From: Linepithema humile
Lineage: Eukaryota > Arthropoda > Insecta > Hymenoptera > Formicidae
NCBI RefSeq assembly: GCF_040581485.1
Contig: NC_090128.1
Location: 44,174,931-44,238,930, forward strand
Length of the DNA: 64,000 nucleotides
Reading direction: 5' to 3'
The notes below the pieces were generated by a model that searched no databases, was not told where the DNA came from, and worked only from the letters and a program-made list of their open reading frames with translations. The position numbers and the translations under genes were made by a program. Position 1 is the stretch's first letter; each line of letters starts with the position of its first letter. Shown here piece after piece: positions 25,188-38,330 of the stretch.

Positions 25188-28100
25188 CCTAAAAATATTT
25201 ATTATTCCCAACTCTGCTTGCTAAAACTCATTTTTATTAAAAAAGGGGATTCAGTAAAAAAGTTATAAATAAATACAACAGACATAATCACCATTCACAC
25301 TAAATATTGAAAAAAACTAAGAAATAATGAAAAAAGCGTACAAAAAATTATGATTACGTATGTAAAACAGATAACTCGCACAAAAGAATATACATTTTAA
25401 AATCATTTTGCTTTACCATCATCTCGTAAATACTTGTTCGCGCACGCGTATACGCGACATTAATATAACATTTACTCTATTCGGTGGAAAACGGCAGTAA
25501 GTATCTTTTCTAAAAAATAATGCATGAAGACGCACATTGCGAGTTTTATAAACGATGAATGTATTAAAATGTTGAATCGGAATTCGAAGAAGTTTGAACG
25601 CTCGTCGTCTATCGAGTATTTGTTCGAACGATCGACTTGTTACACTTTTTCCAAATTGCAGATTTGTAGCGCGTGGATTTTCATGAATACGGACGATTCG
25701 TTAACGCATAATCAATATTGCACGACAAACTTGTATCAATGCGTTCTCACGGGCATTTTCATAAATCTTGTGCAAGATAAATATAGTGATTGGGAAGTGT
25801 GTGCAAAAATATTTTTCAGTATTTTCAGAAAATCAATGATTGTTTAGCTAAAGCTTTTACATCAGTGAATAATTAAATATAATCAAAAGCAATATTTAAT
25901 CAAATATATATTAAATATAACAATATTTAAATTTTTACTGAATTTGAATAATGTTTTCATTTATGCTCTACATCGTTAAATAATACAGAATATTTAATAA
26001 ACAAACCGTTCTTCGACAAATCGGATTTAGTCGTTTCGCTCACATCGATAATCGTAAACACTCGTACAAGATACGCGATGACAGCAAGAGTGAAATGCAA
26101 AACAACTCATGGGAGTAAATCGTAAAAATGGCGTTTCTCCACGAATAACGAGATTTACAGTCGCGGTACTTCGGGAAAATCGATGTTTACGAATATTGTG
26201 TTTCTAGTTTTCGGTGTCGCAAAGCGAGCACGTTTTACACTTACCGCACGCGTTGCCGCAACATGTTATGAATTTCACAAGTTTCGATACGGCTGACTCT
26301 TTATATATCGACTTTTTAAGAAACGACATTGCGCGAATATTTTTTACGATACGTCATCCGGCTGTCGGAAGTTTAAAGCGTATGCCTCGCGTATTAAAGA
26401 TACGAGCGTTTTTTATGGATTTTACGATAACGACTAACGCGCGTAGACCAACAAAAATTTTATCGCATACTGGCTGTTTTAGTATCACTCGGGGGATCCT
26501 CTCGCCATCATTCCACTTTATTCAGATTCATCCGTTTGCAGCTTGTACGACAACACACGGCCTCGCAGGGTTTTCCGCCTGCGGGCGGCGGAAAAGCGCA
26601 CGTCCCGCGAGACGCGCCCGCAGCCACACATTTTTGCCGAGTCTATCGTTTTGCGGGCTCGCCGATAGTGTAAAAAATCGACAATGACTGCCGATAAAAA
26701 TCGAAAGTTCAGCGGTTATGCATTGCACGATACAGACAACAATAAATTGTTAAAGTGCTTGTTTCTCGCTAAATTTACAATTTTAGAAGTGGAACAATGT
26801 CAGATAATTTCACAATCACATAGATGAATATAATTCAATTAAATTGGTCACATTTCGATAACAATTTACATCTTTAATAAGCCATTTTAATAGTTGTCTT
26901 GCAATAATTAATAAATTTTTGTCATCTATTCTAATACATCAATTGAGTCGTAAAAAATGTAAATTAGTAAAAAACCAATCATTACATTAATTTAGACTGT
27001 ATTTTCCTTCTCAATTAACAATTAATTCGTATAGAGCTTAAGTAAACCGAAAAAATACTAAGTTTTCTACGTTTATTGCAAGAATTATTTCTGTAATAAA
27101 TTTTCGCTAATGGTATAATGGAGAGCGCACGTAATATACATTCTCGTTTACGTATCTAAACGAACAGACACCACAAAGCCAAATCCAGCGTCAGTAGGAA
27201 GCAATATTGTCATAACGTAATTGTGGAATTAAGATCTTCATAGGAATTAGATCGACCAAGTTCCGAATACAAACGTTCGAGCATCAATATCGCGAGTTGC
27301 CGGAGCTTCAAAGTACTAACGCCAAATCCGCCAGATCGTTTCCCGTGAATTCGATATTCCGTTTCAAAATGTGCAAACGAATTCATGGAATATACTAAAA
27401 TACACTATTTCTTACAATAAATTTATTTGTCCTATCTTCATTCTTTTTCTTTTATGACATGCTTGAAAATGGAAAGTGGATTCAGTTGAAATAAACTTGT
27501 TTCATTGTAAATCGGATACGGATCAGAAATTCAATGAGAGGTACTACAACTGCCTAAGCCAAAAAACTTTTGCGGCTTCGAGGAAGAAGGATATACTTGA
27601 ACATCAAATAATTCAAATGTTTATAACGTCAGATTCTACAAAGTTTTAATGTGCTTTGTAAAAGAATTTTTTTAATCAATATTTTCTTCGTAGTTTTAAA
27701 AATAAGCAAAAATATATGATCGCGTTATTAGCGCGAAGCAACATGAGTGCTCTCTTATAAAAGTTAAAAATCTGCGACAATTGACTTATTATACTTGATA
27801 CTTTGCAATGCGACATCGCGGGTGATGGCCTTTGTAACGTAATCGCGTCATTCTGAAGAATCTTTCGTGAGGGAGACTCAAGATGAGAGAGTAAAAAGAA
27901 GATAAAGGAGTGCGGAGCTAAGAGGAACTATGAGTAGGTTGGCGTCGGCACTTCCGCGATTCGAATAGCGTCAGCTACTCGTTTCCACCCTTGGCGAGAG
28001 TGGAGTAGCGCGACGGCCAATGCGTTATATCGCTCATCTCGAGTGTATGAGCGCAGCAATAAATTTCCATAGAAAACGTTTAGTTTATAGGTACATGTGC

Positions 28101-29169
28101 GCATCGCTCAATATAAATAACACAACATTAACGTGTCAAATTATACAAGCTTAACCTATTATTACAGAAAAAATAATACACGGATTATCGTGCAAATAGC
28201 TGATTAGTAACAACTGATGTCGTTCAATATAAATAATCATTTATGCAAAACTATCATGCTATAGAAAATGAATTTATGGCGTGCACTAAAAACATTTCAT
28301 TTATCATAGCATAATAAATTGAAGTAACTAAAAATAAACGGCATCCATCAATTAAACGTAAAAATAACCATACTTTTCACGGTTTTTTGCAGATTTTACA
28401 TTTCCTTAAAAAAATTTTAATCTTTTCAAATAAACATTAAAAAATAATACATTTCTTTGCAGCGGATAATATACTTCTTACAACGTTGTAAAATTTAAGT
28501 AAGTTTAAAACGCTTAAGTGGAAAACTTGTTCCTGCTTCATTTCTGACGTGTATAGTCAGAGTCGCTGAATTTTTTGCGACATACATTATTTATGCGGGA
28601 CTTCTAAAAACGACCCTTTTTATAAAAAGACCGGAAGTGGCGAATGGGATATCTCTCGCCAGCCAGAGATATGCCATCCCGCCGAGAATGAAAAAGTAGA
28701 AATGTTTACGCGAGTTTCATGAGCATGCACTTTTTCACATTTCGTTTGAAAACGTTTTCCGTTTACCGGAAAATCCTAGAATCCTGGTGAGTTTAGGTTA
28801 TTGTTCTTGCAGGGAACATCATCTATCACTGGGGGCAATTATTGGCTTGTGTGCCATTTACTTAACAGTCTCAATTAACTAATCTTTCGTACTACTCATT
28901 ATATTCTCTTCAAGATTATACTCTATCGACATTATTTTATTAATACCTAAGCAACTATCGATTGTATCTGTTTGTGTTTGCTCACTTCCAATAATAGTGT
29001 ACCGTATCTTGATTCTTTTCCACGATAATAATATATCGGAAAAGTTCGCTCGAGGGTGCGATAAGGGCTGAGAAATTACCGTGGCGATTCATGGCGTAAC
29101 AAAGATTAACGGCATCCGGAAATTCGAACGAAGCGCCCGCCGCGAATCGCTGGTAACCGTTAATTAAAC
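25188..29169. other. Non-coding stretch with GC-rich patches
   Basis: No conserved domain was recognised. GC/CpG-richer patches lie at about 26000-26700, 27780-28040 and 28600-28700. The rest is AT-rich. The open frame at 25524-25847 has an ATG and 107 codons but no recognisable motif and no splice context; I do not call it a gene. Confidence 0.45.
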
Positions 29170-29360
29170 GTGGCCATTGGACCAAGATTCGCGCGATGAA
29201 TCCAAGTCGGCAGCGGTATACGTACTGAGGCGAGGCACACAGTGTAACTTTGGAAACGCGGTAACGAGGTAATCCACGTAACCTGCACATCCATGGGATT
29301 GCGGCGATGGTATAAAGCCCTCAACCTGCAGTTCATTTCGTAACGGCGGCGGCAATTATA
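29170..29360. repeat. GC-rich sequence with a diverged partner at 30790-30990 (copy A)
   Basis: The core at about 29244-29300 contains ACTTTGGAAACGCGGTAACG, then AGGTAATCCAC and CATGGGA. The same order appears at 30847-30905. In one minus-strand frame both copies read P-(M/I)-D-V, then ITSLPRF or IISLPRF, then Y. This is either an ancient duplicated element or a coincidence of short conserved words. No full coding exon is evident. Confidence 0.45.
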
Positions 29361-30789
29361 ATCTCGATTATCATAGTTCTTGCAAGACGAGCACATCGTA
29401 TAGTCCGTCAGTAAACTTGGGATATTTAATTGCAGCGTATAAGCAGCGTATATATTGAAATCCGTCGCAATGGTAAATAGAACATTATTACACATCGTGT
29501 CTCGATCGTGACTAAGACTGCGAAATTGTAATTCTCCCAAACTCGCCTGTATCCGTCGATATTATTGTGTTGTAACCGGAGTTAAACGTTCAAACAAGTT
29601 AATTTTGCAATAAAGCCGACAAATTTAATCTCTATTCAAAACATTTTATCGATTTAAAAAATACCATTCAAAAATTAATTTATGAATTTATCTCAAAGAT
29701 CAGCTAACAAAATGATTGAATTTCGAATTAATCGCGCAAGAATGCAGAAGGCTTGATGCGTAACCTAATAATAATTAAAATAATTATTAAATCTTGTAAT
29801 ACAATTTGCTATATTAATATCTCGCGCAGAGTTTATACAGAAAGCATCACATGAGACAGCGTCGTATTTTCGCAGCGCGGAAATTCCGGCACTAGACCGG
29901 GCGAGAGATGGATTATTCTCGTGTTAACTCAGGCCAAACAATTGCGCGGCTCTTGTCACCGTAAGGCGACTATTACTTTGCAATCCTCAGCCATATTATG
30001 TGTTGTACAATAAAGTGCGACACTGTAAAGCGACACGCCATCACACATAACGTTTTATGTATAATACAAAGCGACGTACAGAAAAAATATGTTGCACGCC
30101 TCGTTCTCTCTCAATCTGGCTTAATGGAGAACTGCTAAGTGTGACCTAAAATGTTCCGTGTCCAGTGCGATGTAGAAGAGAAACACGGCAAACCAATGTT
30201 TTTAAGTTGCGACCTTTGTTTCGCAATTTGTTCAGACATGTTTGTGATATTATACGAATCATCAAAAATTGTAAAGCGTAAATTGATTAGTTATCTTTAA
30301 ACGGGTGCAGCGAATTTGGAGAATTGCGATTTCGCTATCCGAATCGCGATCGAGTTACGACGAGTAATAATGTTCCCTATTTACTATTACAGCGAATTTT
30401 ATTGTTATGTAATTATGTGTTTTACACTGATAAAATTTTTGATAACATTTTTAAAAAATAAAAAAAATTTTAGGCACTAGCTGGCAAACAATCGATTCAC
30501 ACGCACACACACATTGGCAATTACAGGCGTATATTTTCACTCTTGTATGAGTAATTTGATTTTCAAACTGTATGAAAAAAATTGAAAAATTCTCCTGTAA
30601 AAAAATTCTCCTTTGAGTAAAAATTTTTTTGAGCGTAATAAAAAAATCGTAACTTTGATATATTTTAACTCGTTCAATAAATGCCTGTGCTCTAATTAAA
30701 TCTAACTTAGCGTCGCGCGCATTTTTGCATTCACGGATTAACGACAGCGTATTATTCGTCGGCGTCAATTAAAAGCGTCGTTATTAAAC
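29361..30789. other. Non-coding stretch between the paired sequences
   Basis: AT-rich with a GC-richer part at about 29820-30180. No coding feature was recognised. Confidence 0.45.
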
Positions 30790-30990
30790 AAGCGAGACGA
30801 AATCAAGCCCGCCGGGTGGGCGCGTGTCTCGCCGTCGGGAGTTACCGTATAACTTTGAGAAACGCGGTAACGAGATAATACACACGCCGCGCACGTCTAT
30901 AGGAGCCTGTAAGGGTGGGCTGTAATTCGTATCACTGGTAAGCGCAGTGTGGCGGCTAACTGAGTTACAGACACGCGGCTCGTGTATAAG
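30790..30990. repeat. GC-rich sequence with a diverged partner at 29170-29360 (copy B)
   Basis: Contains ACTTTGAGAAACGCGGTAAC, then AGATAATACAC and CTATAGGA, in the same order and orientation as copy A. Similarity weakens towards both sides, where short matches such as GCGAGACGAAATCAAG versus GCGCGATGAATCCAAG can be aligned. Confidence 0.45.
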
Positions 30991-33900
30991 TGTACGTATA
31001 CAGGTTGGGAACGTTTTGAACCACGAAAGCCACACTGTCGTCGACACAGCGTTTTCATAGCGCCGCTACCCCGAGATCCTACTTTGACCCATGAGTGCTT
31101 GCGTCACGCGCTGCTTTGCATTAAAATGCTATACAGAATCTATTATCGATAGCCACCTTTCGTATATATAGACTCTGTCCCTTTGCAGTCCGAAATAATT
31201 CCCACGAATAATTAAGTGCCGATTTATTAAGAGCTTTGTTCTCTCATTTTAAGTTTATCCTATGTAAACTAACACAAACAGTCAACTTATTTCGACAATT
31301 GTTTAAAATATTTCTTAAGAAAAAATACATATATCTGTATCTGCATCTGTATTATTTCAAATAATTAAAGAAATATGCGAAAGATTGTTGCCTAACGCTA
31401 ACGAATCCATTTCGACGTAGCAGAGTTAATTTAAAATTTAAAACCTTAAATGGCAGTAAACAAAGCTTACAAATAAGAACTTCAAAATAACAGAAAATTA
31501 CGTCGCAGTAAAAGTATATTATTCATGTCAGATGTTGGTTCGACTTCATATTTTTATTTTCATATGAATATTTTGCTTCTACTTGTCGTCGTGTATTAGT
31601 TTGCTCCATTTTACGGTTACCGAAACTGTACAAACAGTAAAACACGACGAACGATATTAGTATGAGTTTAGCAAATTCTCACGTTAGTACCGCCCGGTTC
31701 CAACAAACGGACGTCTGTTTCGGATAAAATCGCTCGCGCGTTGATTCACCTCTCCGGAAACTCGCCGCGCTGCACACACGGACGCAATATATCGATCAAT
31801 GGCACATGGCGCCGGCGTTTACGCGAGTTTTTGCGAGAGATCTCGTTCTCTCGGTCGAAACGTCCATTCCTTCGAGCGTTACCGCGACCGCAGAACCGGA
31901 AGCTCCAATTCCTACCTAACGTGATGCTCCGTTGCAGTGGGAACGTCCAAGTTTATACGCGATCGACAGATATTTATTGGGCACCGAGCGCCAGCATAGA
32001 GCGTGCAACACATTCGTACTCGTGGGAACCGACCGTTTGGAACACACTCGAAACCGCGAGCTGCGCTGCTACCGCCGAAGGGCCAAGCTCGGACACCAAG
32101 TTACGATTGCAGTAACGGCATTACGTCGCGGTATCACGAGTGCACGCAACCGCGATACTTGTTTTGACTTTTTTTCCTCCCTTCCCCCCGAAAACTTAGC
32201 TTGATTCTTCTCGTCGAACATGTGATTGTCTTGTTTTGACAAAAGGTGAAATATTATTTCAGTTTGTTATTTTCATGTCGCACAATGACCAATGCGTTAC
32301 TTATCTTCTCACTCGGAATTCTGCATGTAGCACAAATATTTTTGTTCGTTCGTTCAACTACATCAGCGAAAATATTTCTACATTTAAAATATCGTTCGTA
32401 TATCACGCGAAATCCGTTACAAAATTACTTTGCTGTAACCCAGATTTCAAGATTACTGGAACAACGATATTCGATACGCATATAAAATCCATTTAATTCG
32501 CGTTGGCTTGTAACTAACAATAAGTATAAATATAGCCCTTTCCGCGTTTAAAAGTCCATGTTTTTGAAATGTTGCTTCGATGGATGAAACAATTCCAGTC
32601 GGAATATACTCTGGAAGGTACTCTATTTTAGGATATATATACTACAATGTGTACGTTGTCAGAAATCGTATTATAACTATAGCTTTATAACTATAACTCT
32701 TCACCATATGTGATATTTTCCAATACATATACAGAAATATATAGTAACTTATGTAGCCACGCAATTTCTTTTACCGTTATATCAAACGTTATAAAAACTA
32801 GTCTTGATTCTTGTATTGCCGGTTTTTAACTTTTCCTCTTAAATCATGTAAAAAATTAAAAAATTTACAAAACATCGTTGAAAAATTGTCATTTATTTCA
32901 CATTTAAATGAGCTCGGAAATCCGTTTCATGTTTTCCTCAGTTGTCGCTTGCAGCTCGAATCAAGTATTTTCCTGAATTTTTATTAGTATTTGATGAAAG
33001 ATACTCGGATTTATTTACCCATTTTAGATGGTACTTGGATTGAAACGACAATGGAGTTCTAGCTGGCGCGGATTCGTCCTTCGTCGCCGTTCAAGATTTC
33101 GAAATCTCGTTTAGAGAAGAGCGAAACTTATGCCCTCGGCCTGCTCGGCGGCCCACGATAATAGCCACTAGTCGATCCTCGTCCTCGCCGCGACGACCCA
33201 GATTCGTTTGCAGCCAGATGGTTCGATGCGGCAGCCGAATACACTGTATAGAATCCTACTGAGCAATCGATATTTATTGTCAAAATTTTGACAATGCTTC
33301 GAAGTATAAAGTATCACAGACTTCCCTTTGATTATAAATTCAAATTGCAAAAAAATAGAAAAAATGCCGCTTGCGCCCTAATTTCGAAACACTGATAGTA
33401 AGATTTTGATTAATAAGCGATTGAGAGCTGATGATAAAGTAAGTTTCATTGGTATAAACAAACACAGCATTAATTTAAATATTAGTTCAATTTAATATTC
33501 TAATTAAAATTTTTTTTAACTTTGAACTTCGGGGAAAATTTTTTAAAATTATTTGCTGCTTTGGATCATAATGGCACTCTTCGTATATTTCAAAGTAGCA
33601 ACCATAATGATTTATTTGACATATTTGCCTTGAGATGTTTCGCGCGTCAGCTAAAAGTATCAAAAATTTTAAACTTAAGACAGTAAACTTAAGACAGTGT
33701 TTATCTTTCCTCACGTTTCCTCACGGAAGCGACATTTTTCGGGGGAAGCAGAAATCTGTACTTTCCTGCCAATATTACGAGCGCCAAGAAGCACAACGTT
33801 GTCGAGAAGTGCACGGTGAGATATATAGATCTCTCTCTAGACGATGGGTAGCTCGATAAGAACCGGAGATAAGTCGCCGGCCGACAAGAATTTTATTCCC

Positions 33901-36900
33901 AGACGTATATATTCCCTACGGTTCCACTCTACGAAGGAACGGAAGGCCGCGTTAAATATAGGGTCCGCGCCATTTTAGTGCGATCGATGGGTGACTGCGA
34001 GTTTCAGGATGAGCTCTTTGTCCGAGCACGAGATTTACGTCGCGTAAAAGTAGATCGGTGAGAAAAATCATTGTAACTCTGTTGTTACTACTTCGTCGCG
34101 TAAAAAGAGGTGTAAAAGAGGCAATAAACTAGTCGCAAAAAAAAAATTGATTTATCTACGTCTTTTTTCTCTTCTTTTCTTCTAAATAAACGTTACCTAT
34201 TTGAATTTAGCATAATTTATATGCCGCTGTTAACTCGCAGAGATTTTATCTTTTATACGCGCATTATTTTCACCGGAGAACATGGAAAGCCAAATATTCA
34301 AAATGGATCGCAAAACAAGAATATCATGCGACGATAAAAAAATTCCCATCGGGATAAAGCGGTAAAGATAAACCGACGGTGAAATTGCGCGCTGGTATAA
34401 TTACGTATGCAACAGCAACAGAGTTGGCTAGAGTCTCGAAATTACTTGCAACATCAGACCCAGACCGACTTTTATGTCTTATTCGGAGCTTTTTACTTCA
34501 CACACATTCCCGTAATGTGTAACGCGGCGAAAAAAGATTGCGAGTATCAAAGTTTCTAAATACTGCAAAAAATTGTGCAACGATGCAGCATGACGGCGCA
34601 TTCGGATATCTACAGAGAAAACGTGTGCAAGTTGTTACAAGATACGCGTGTCGCTACCGACCTAGTTTTAGAGATTCCAGAGAAGGTTCTTACACGGGCG
34701 TATGTTATCGCGCATCGTCTATCGACAGTGCGCGACGATCGTTCCTCCTCTCGTTCAGGCCAATCGTTCCACGAAATTAAACCGATCCGGCAACGCGAGC
34801 GTGCAATCGAGCGAATTGTTGTATCGCCGCGCAAACTTCTTTTTTAAAGAGCGCAACGGCGGGGGGAGGGGGACGGTAACTGCGCCGTGGCACTCACGCA
34901 AGAATTTGTGATAGAAGGAAGTACGTCCTTCCTTCCGCACGCCACCGACGACGAAAGTAACGCCGCGCAATTTCACAGCCGTCGCGTCGCAGACGCAGAC
35001 ACGATGCATTCTTTCGTAGTGCACCATCGCGCTGTGCTCCGCATCGTGGCGGCTTGAAACGTACGGAACGTCGGAATTGGAAACTAAAATTGGAATCTTA
35101 TCCATCCGTCACTATCCACACTTCTATTTTTTTTTAAACTAGTTAACTATCGATGCTTTTTTCGATCTCTTCGATAGTTCTCTACTCTTCACGAAGCATT
35201 GTTCTGTATTAAAATACGGTATATGTGCAGAATGTATCCCAGAATGCATTTTGCAGCGAAATTCTTCCGACTTTCAGCTTTGCAGCTAATAGCACTTCTA
35301 TCAAAAGCTTTTTCGATTTTTACACATCGGCAACGTGTATCTTCGCGTGCTATCTTTGCATCGCCCCACATGTTATTCCCAAAACACGATATTGAAAACT
35401 AAACCAAATTTCTGTTATCGACCTATTCGCCTTGCGTTTCTATATATTTTTTTTCGTTTATTTTTTTTTCCGTATCGCAACGCATGAACAAAATAATAAA
35501 AACTCTATCACGACTACGTATCGGCAAGAATTATGTTTTTCAGTTCCGAGGTATGTCGAATGTGGCGCATGACAAATGATAAATTTATTGTTTCAAATGC
35601 ATCCTGGCGTATAACGCGCGGGTAACATCGGCGCGCATGCAAACCACAAATCGGCCCCAATATTTTATAACCCGATTAAGCGCACAGTTTTAATACGTCT
35701 GACCAGACCGCAGTAAAACTGAATCCGCAATGCGTACAAATCTACCAATACTCTTGCTGCGTGAATATTTTATATGGAAATATTCTAGGAGCAGTCTACA
35801 AGAATTGGTAAAATATTATATAAATTGCGAATATATAATCCTTTAACGGTGGCAAGTCATAAATCAGCAAAAAATATTGAAATGCAAAACAGTTAATTTA
35901 TCCAACTGTAAGCATTCTTTTATATCAGAACGGTTTTTTGCGAAAGAGTTGCAGTTCAATAATACGCGAAATGCGCGTATTTTAAAAGTATTTAAAAAAT
36001 TTATGCATTATGTATAGAAGGCGGTGTATTTTTACTCTTTTTAATTTCTCCGTTGAGTCTTCTCAATTCAGGGCTATTACGGGAGAGTTGAGGTTAAGAG
36101 GTGGAGTTCAAAAATTGAACCAAAAGTTCAATAAATAGCTTCAAATTTTGTCGGTGACATCGATTCGATATTTATATTTTTATGCGGTAAAGCGTAGAGT
36201 CAATGTTGACTCAGCTCTACCACAAAAAATATTAAATTCCTGCCCAATATGATCACAATAACAACAACAGCGGTATAAGTTTCAAAATTTTAATTTACAG
36301 AATGTAAAAGTTTCTGAATAGTTCCTTTTGCGAGTAATTTGATTTTTATTGGGGCAAGAAGCAGCTATACAAGGGTACTCTCGATAGGTTATAGCGTTTG
36401 TTCGAGCGCGTAAAAAGCGGTCTTGCCCGACGATCCGATACGGCACAATCGTCATTCATTGAATGGGATATGAGCATCATTCTGACCGTGAAGATCGATT
36501 TCAAATAAAACGAAGAACGCAGAGAGAGAGAGAGAGAGAACCACTATTATATTCGACTTTCCGCTTTCATCCCGAACATTCAGCCAGGTATCGTCGCATT
36601 CACCAAACCATTGACATTTAAAGGTTTTCTCCGTCTCATCTTCTCCGCCATTTCTCTCTTTCTTTCTTATCTAACTCTTAGACGACCGAAATCGGAGATA
36701 ACGCTAGAGTTCCTTCGCGCCGGGAGATAAAGATGAAAAGGCAAACTGTTTTGTAAGACCGATAATAGATGGAAAAAAAAGTCTATGTGTAAAATTTTAA
36801 AACGAAATATAAATATATGCATTCAGTTGTATTTTTAATTAATATTAAAATATATCAATACGCGTTAAATATAACAGAAAAATCTAAACAAAATCATATT

Positions 36901-38159
36901 CTCGACGCGCCCATGTTAACTACGCGGTCCATGGAACATGAGAGTGCAGAGCGAAGAAACCATGAAAAGGACAAGTGGGCGAAAAGTGGGTGGAATACGC
37001 ATAAAGTCACATCAGCCGCGCGCTGTGCAAGCAGCAGTAAACGGAGAAACGATAAAGCGCGCACCCCAGAACGAGAAACACCTGCTCTCTTCAATCCGTG
37101 TCTTTCTCCACTTGTTTCTTGTCACACGCGCATCGCGTTACAATGTAACCCATACGAAAGGAGAGAAACCCTTTTCACTACCAGGCTGCCAGGACGAATC
37201 TCTCGAAATCTTGAAAATTACCATCGAATCTGGCCGTGAACGCGTTGTAGGGTAACGACCGGTCGATCGAGCTACTCTAATATTTTTGTACATGCAGGCT
37301 ACCCGGATATGGTGCATTTACCTACGATCAATATTGGATGAAATGCATTTGCCAATATTTCAATTGACAAATATAAATTTTGAATATACGTATTTATAGT
37401 AGTATGTCATATTTACATAAAAATGAAAGGTTTAATAATTATCAAGTTAATTTTGTAAAGACAGTCTAATTAACAACTTCACATTTATAAATTCTATATA
37501 ATTGTCGTCTAAATTGAAAATAATTTCGATGACTGAAATTTACATTAAATTGCTGAAAATACGATAATTATTCTTTTATTACGGCTTACAATAGAAAATC
37601 TACCTTTGTAAATTTTGAAAAAAGCTTGTCAACAATAATATGATTGTAATTCTGTGATATCAATGTACGATTGACATCAGACAAATTTTAATTATTGTCA
37701 CCCGTCATCAAATATGACTGACAAGCTAGTAGAAATTACCAGCGGAAATTCATTTGAGAACTCGTCTCACTCGTGGAACGCCAACTCGAAACTATTTCGA
37801 AATTATTTTCACGCTTCACAGTCGCTTGCTAAAAGCCGACTTTTGATTTCTACAGAGAGAGAGAGAGAGACTCCGGTTCTCTAGTTTAAGTCGACTAATA
37901 GACGGAAGCATGCGCGCAATACAGCTTCAAAGCTGAAATAGATCAACTTTCGATCATTCCTCGACACTCCAAAGTTTTGTGCAATTATTACAAGGTGTTG
38001 ACGGAATGACGGCAATCCCGTCGTAAACTTTGCTTCGTGTAGATGAAAGTTACGATGTGCGACTTATAGAAGAAACAAGTGGAACAAAGATAGCGGGATG
38101 CAGCGCTGCATGCTGCGCGATCCCTTAATTCATCTTCACAATCATGAGAAAAAAGGGAG
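30991..38159. other. Non-coding stretch with several GC-rich islands
   Basis: About 7 kb with no recognised gene. GC/CpG-rich islands lie at about 31640-32180, 33030-33250, 33720-34060, 34580-35090 and 36930-37270, each with overlapping chance frames on both strands. Small (GA)n tracts lie at about 36520-36539 and 37855-37870. The islands could be enhancers or promoters, but this is composition-based inference. Confidence 0.4.
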
Positions 38160-38330
38160 GGGGAGGAGATGCACGAGCGAAATAAGAGTGTCGTGTACCT
38201 GCTTCGAGAGTAGATCTTTGTTAAACTTTAAGTAACGAAGAGCCCGGTGAATTTTATTTGACACCTGATGAATGTGCCCGTGCCACGAAAGGGTAATGAG
38301 AATTCCGGAATCGCGCGCGCGGAAGTGAAG
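38160..38330 (-). pseudogene. Decayed non-LTR retrotransposon (LINE) reverse transcriptase fragment
   Basis: The minus-strand frame reads SGILITLSWHGHIHQVSNKI, then HRALRYLKFNKDLLSKQV. This resembles the region after the catalytic core of LINE reverse transcriptases, where a G(V/I)..D..L(S/T)W..HI..I..K..R.L..L motif precedes a leucine-rich segment. About 55 residues remain. Flanking sequence in the same frame is not recognisable and no catalytic box is present. The family (Jockey/R1/CR1-like) cannot be told from this piece. Confidence 0.55.

Noticed and set aside
25524..25847. 107-codon ATG frame to the right of the hAT element
   Set aside because: No motif, no low-complexity explanation but also no splice or promoter context; such lengths occur by chance in this sequence.
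31741..32204. Two overlapping plus-strand frames of 90-124 codons
   Set aside because: GC-rich island with open frames in more than one register; arginine/serine-rich translations without domain signatures.
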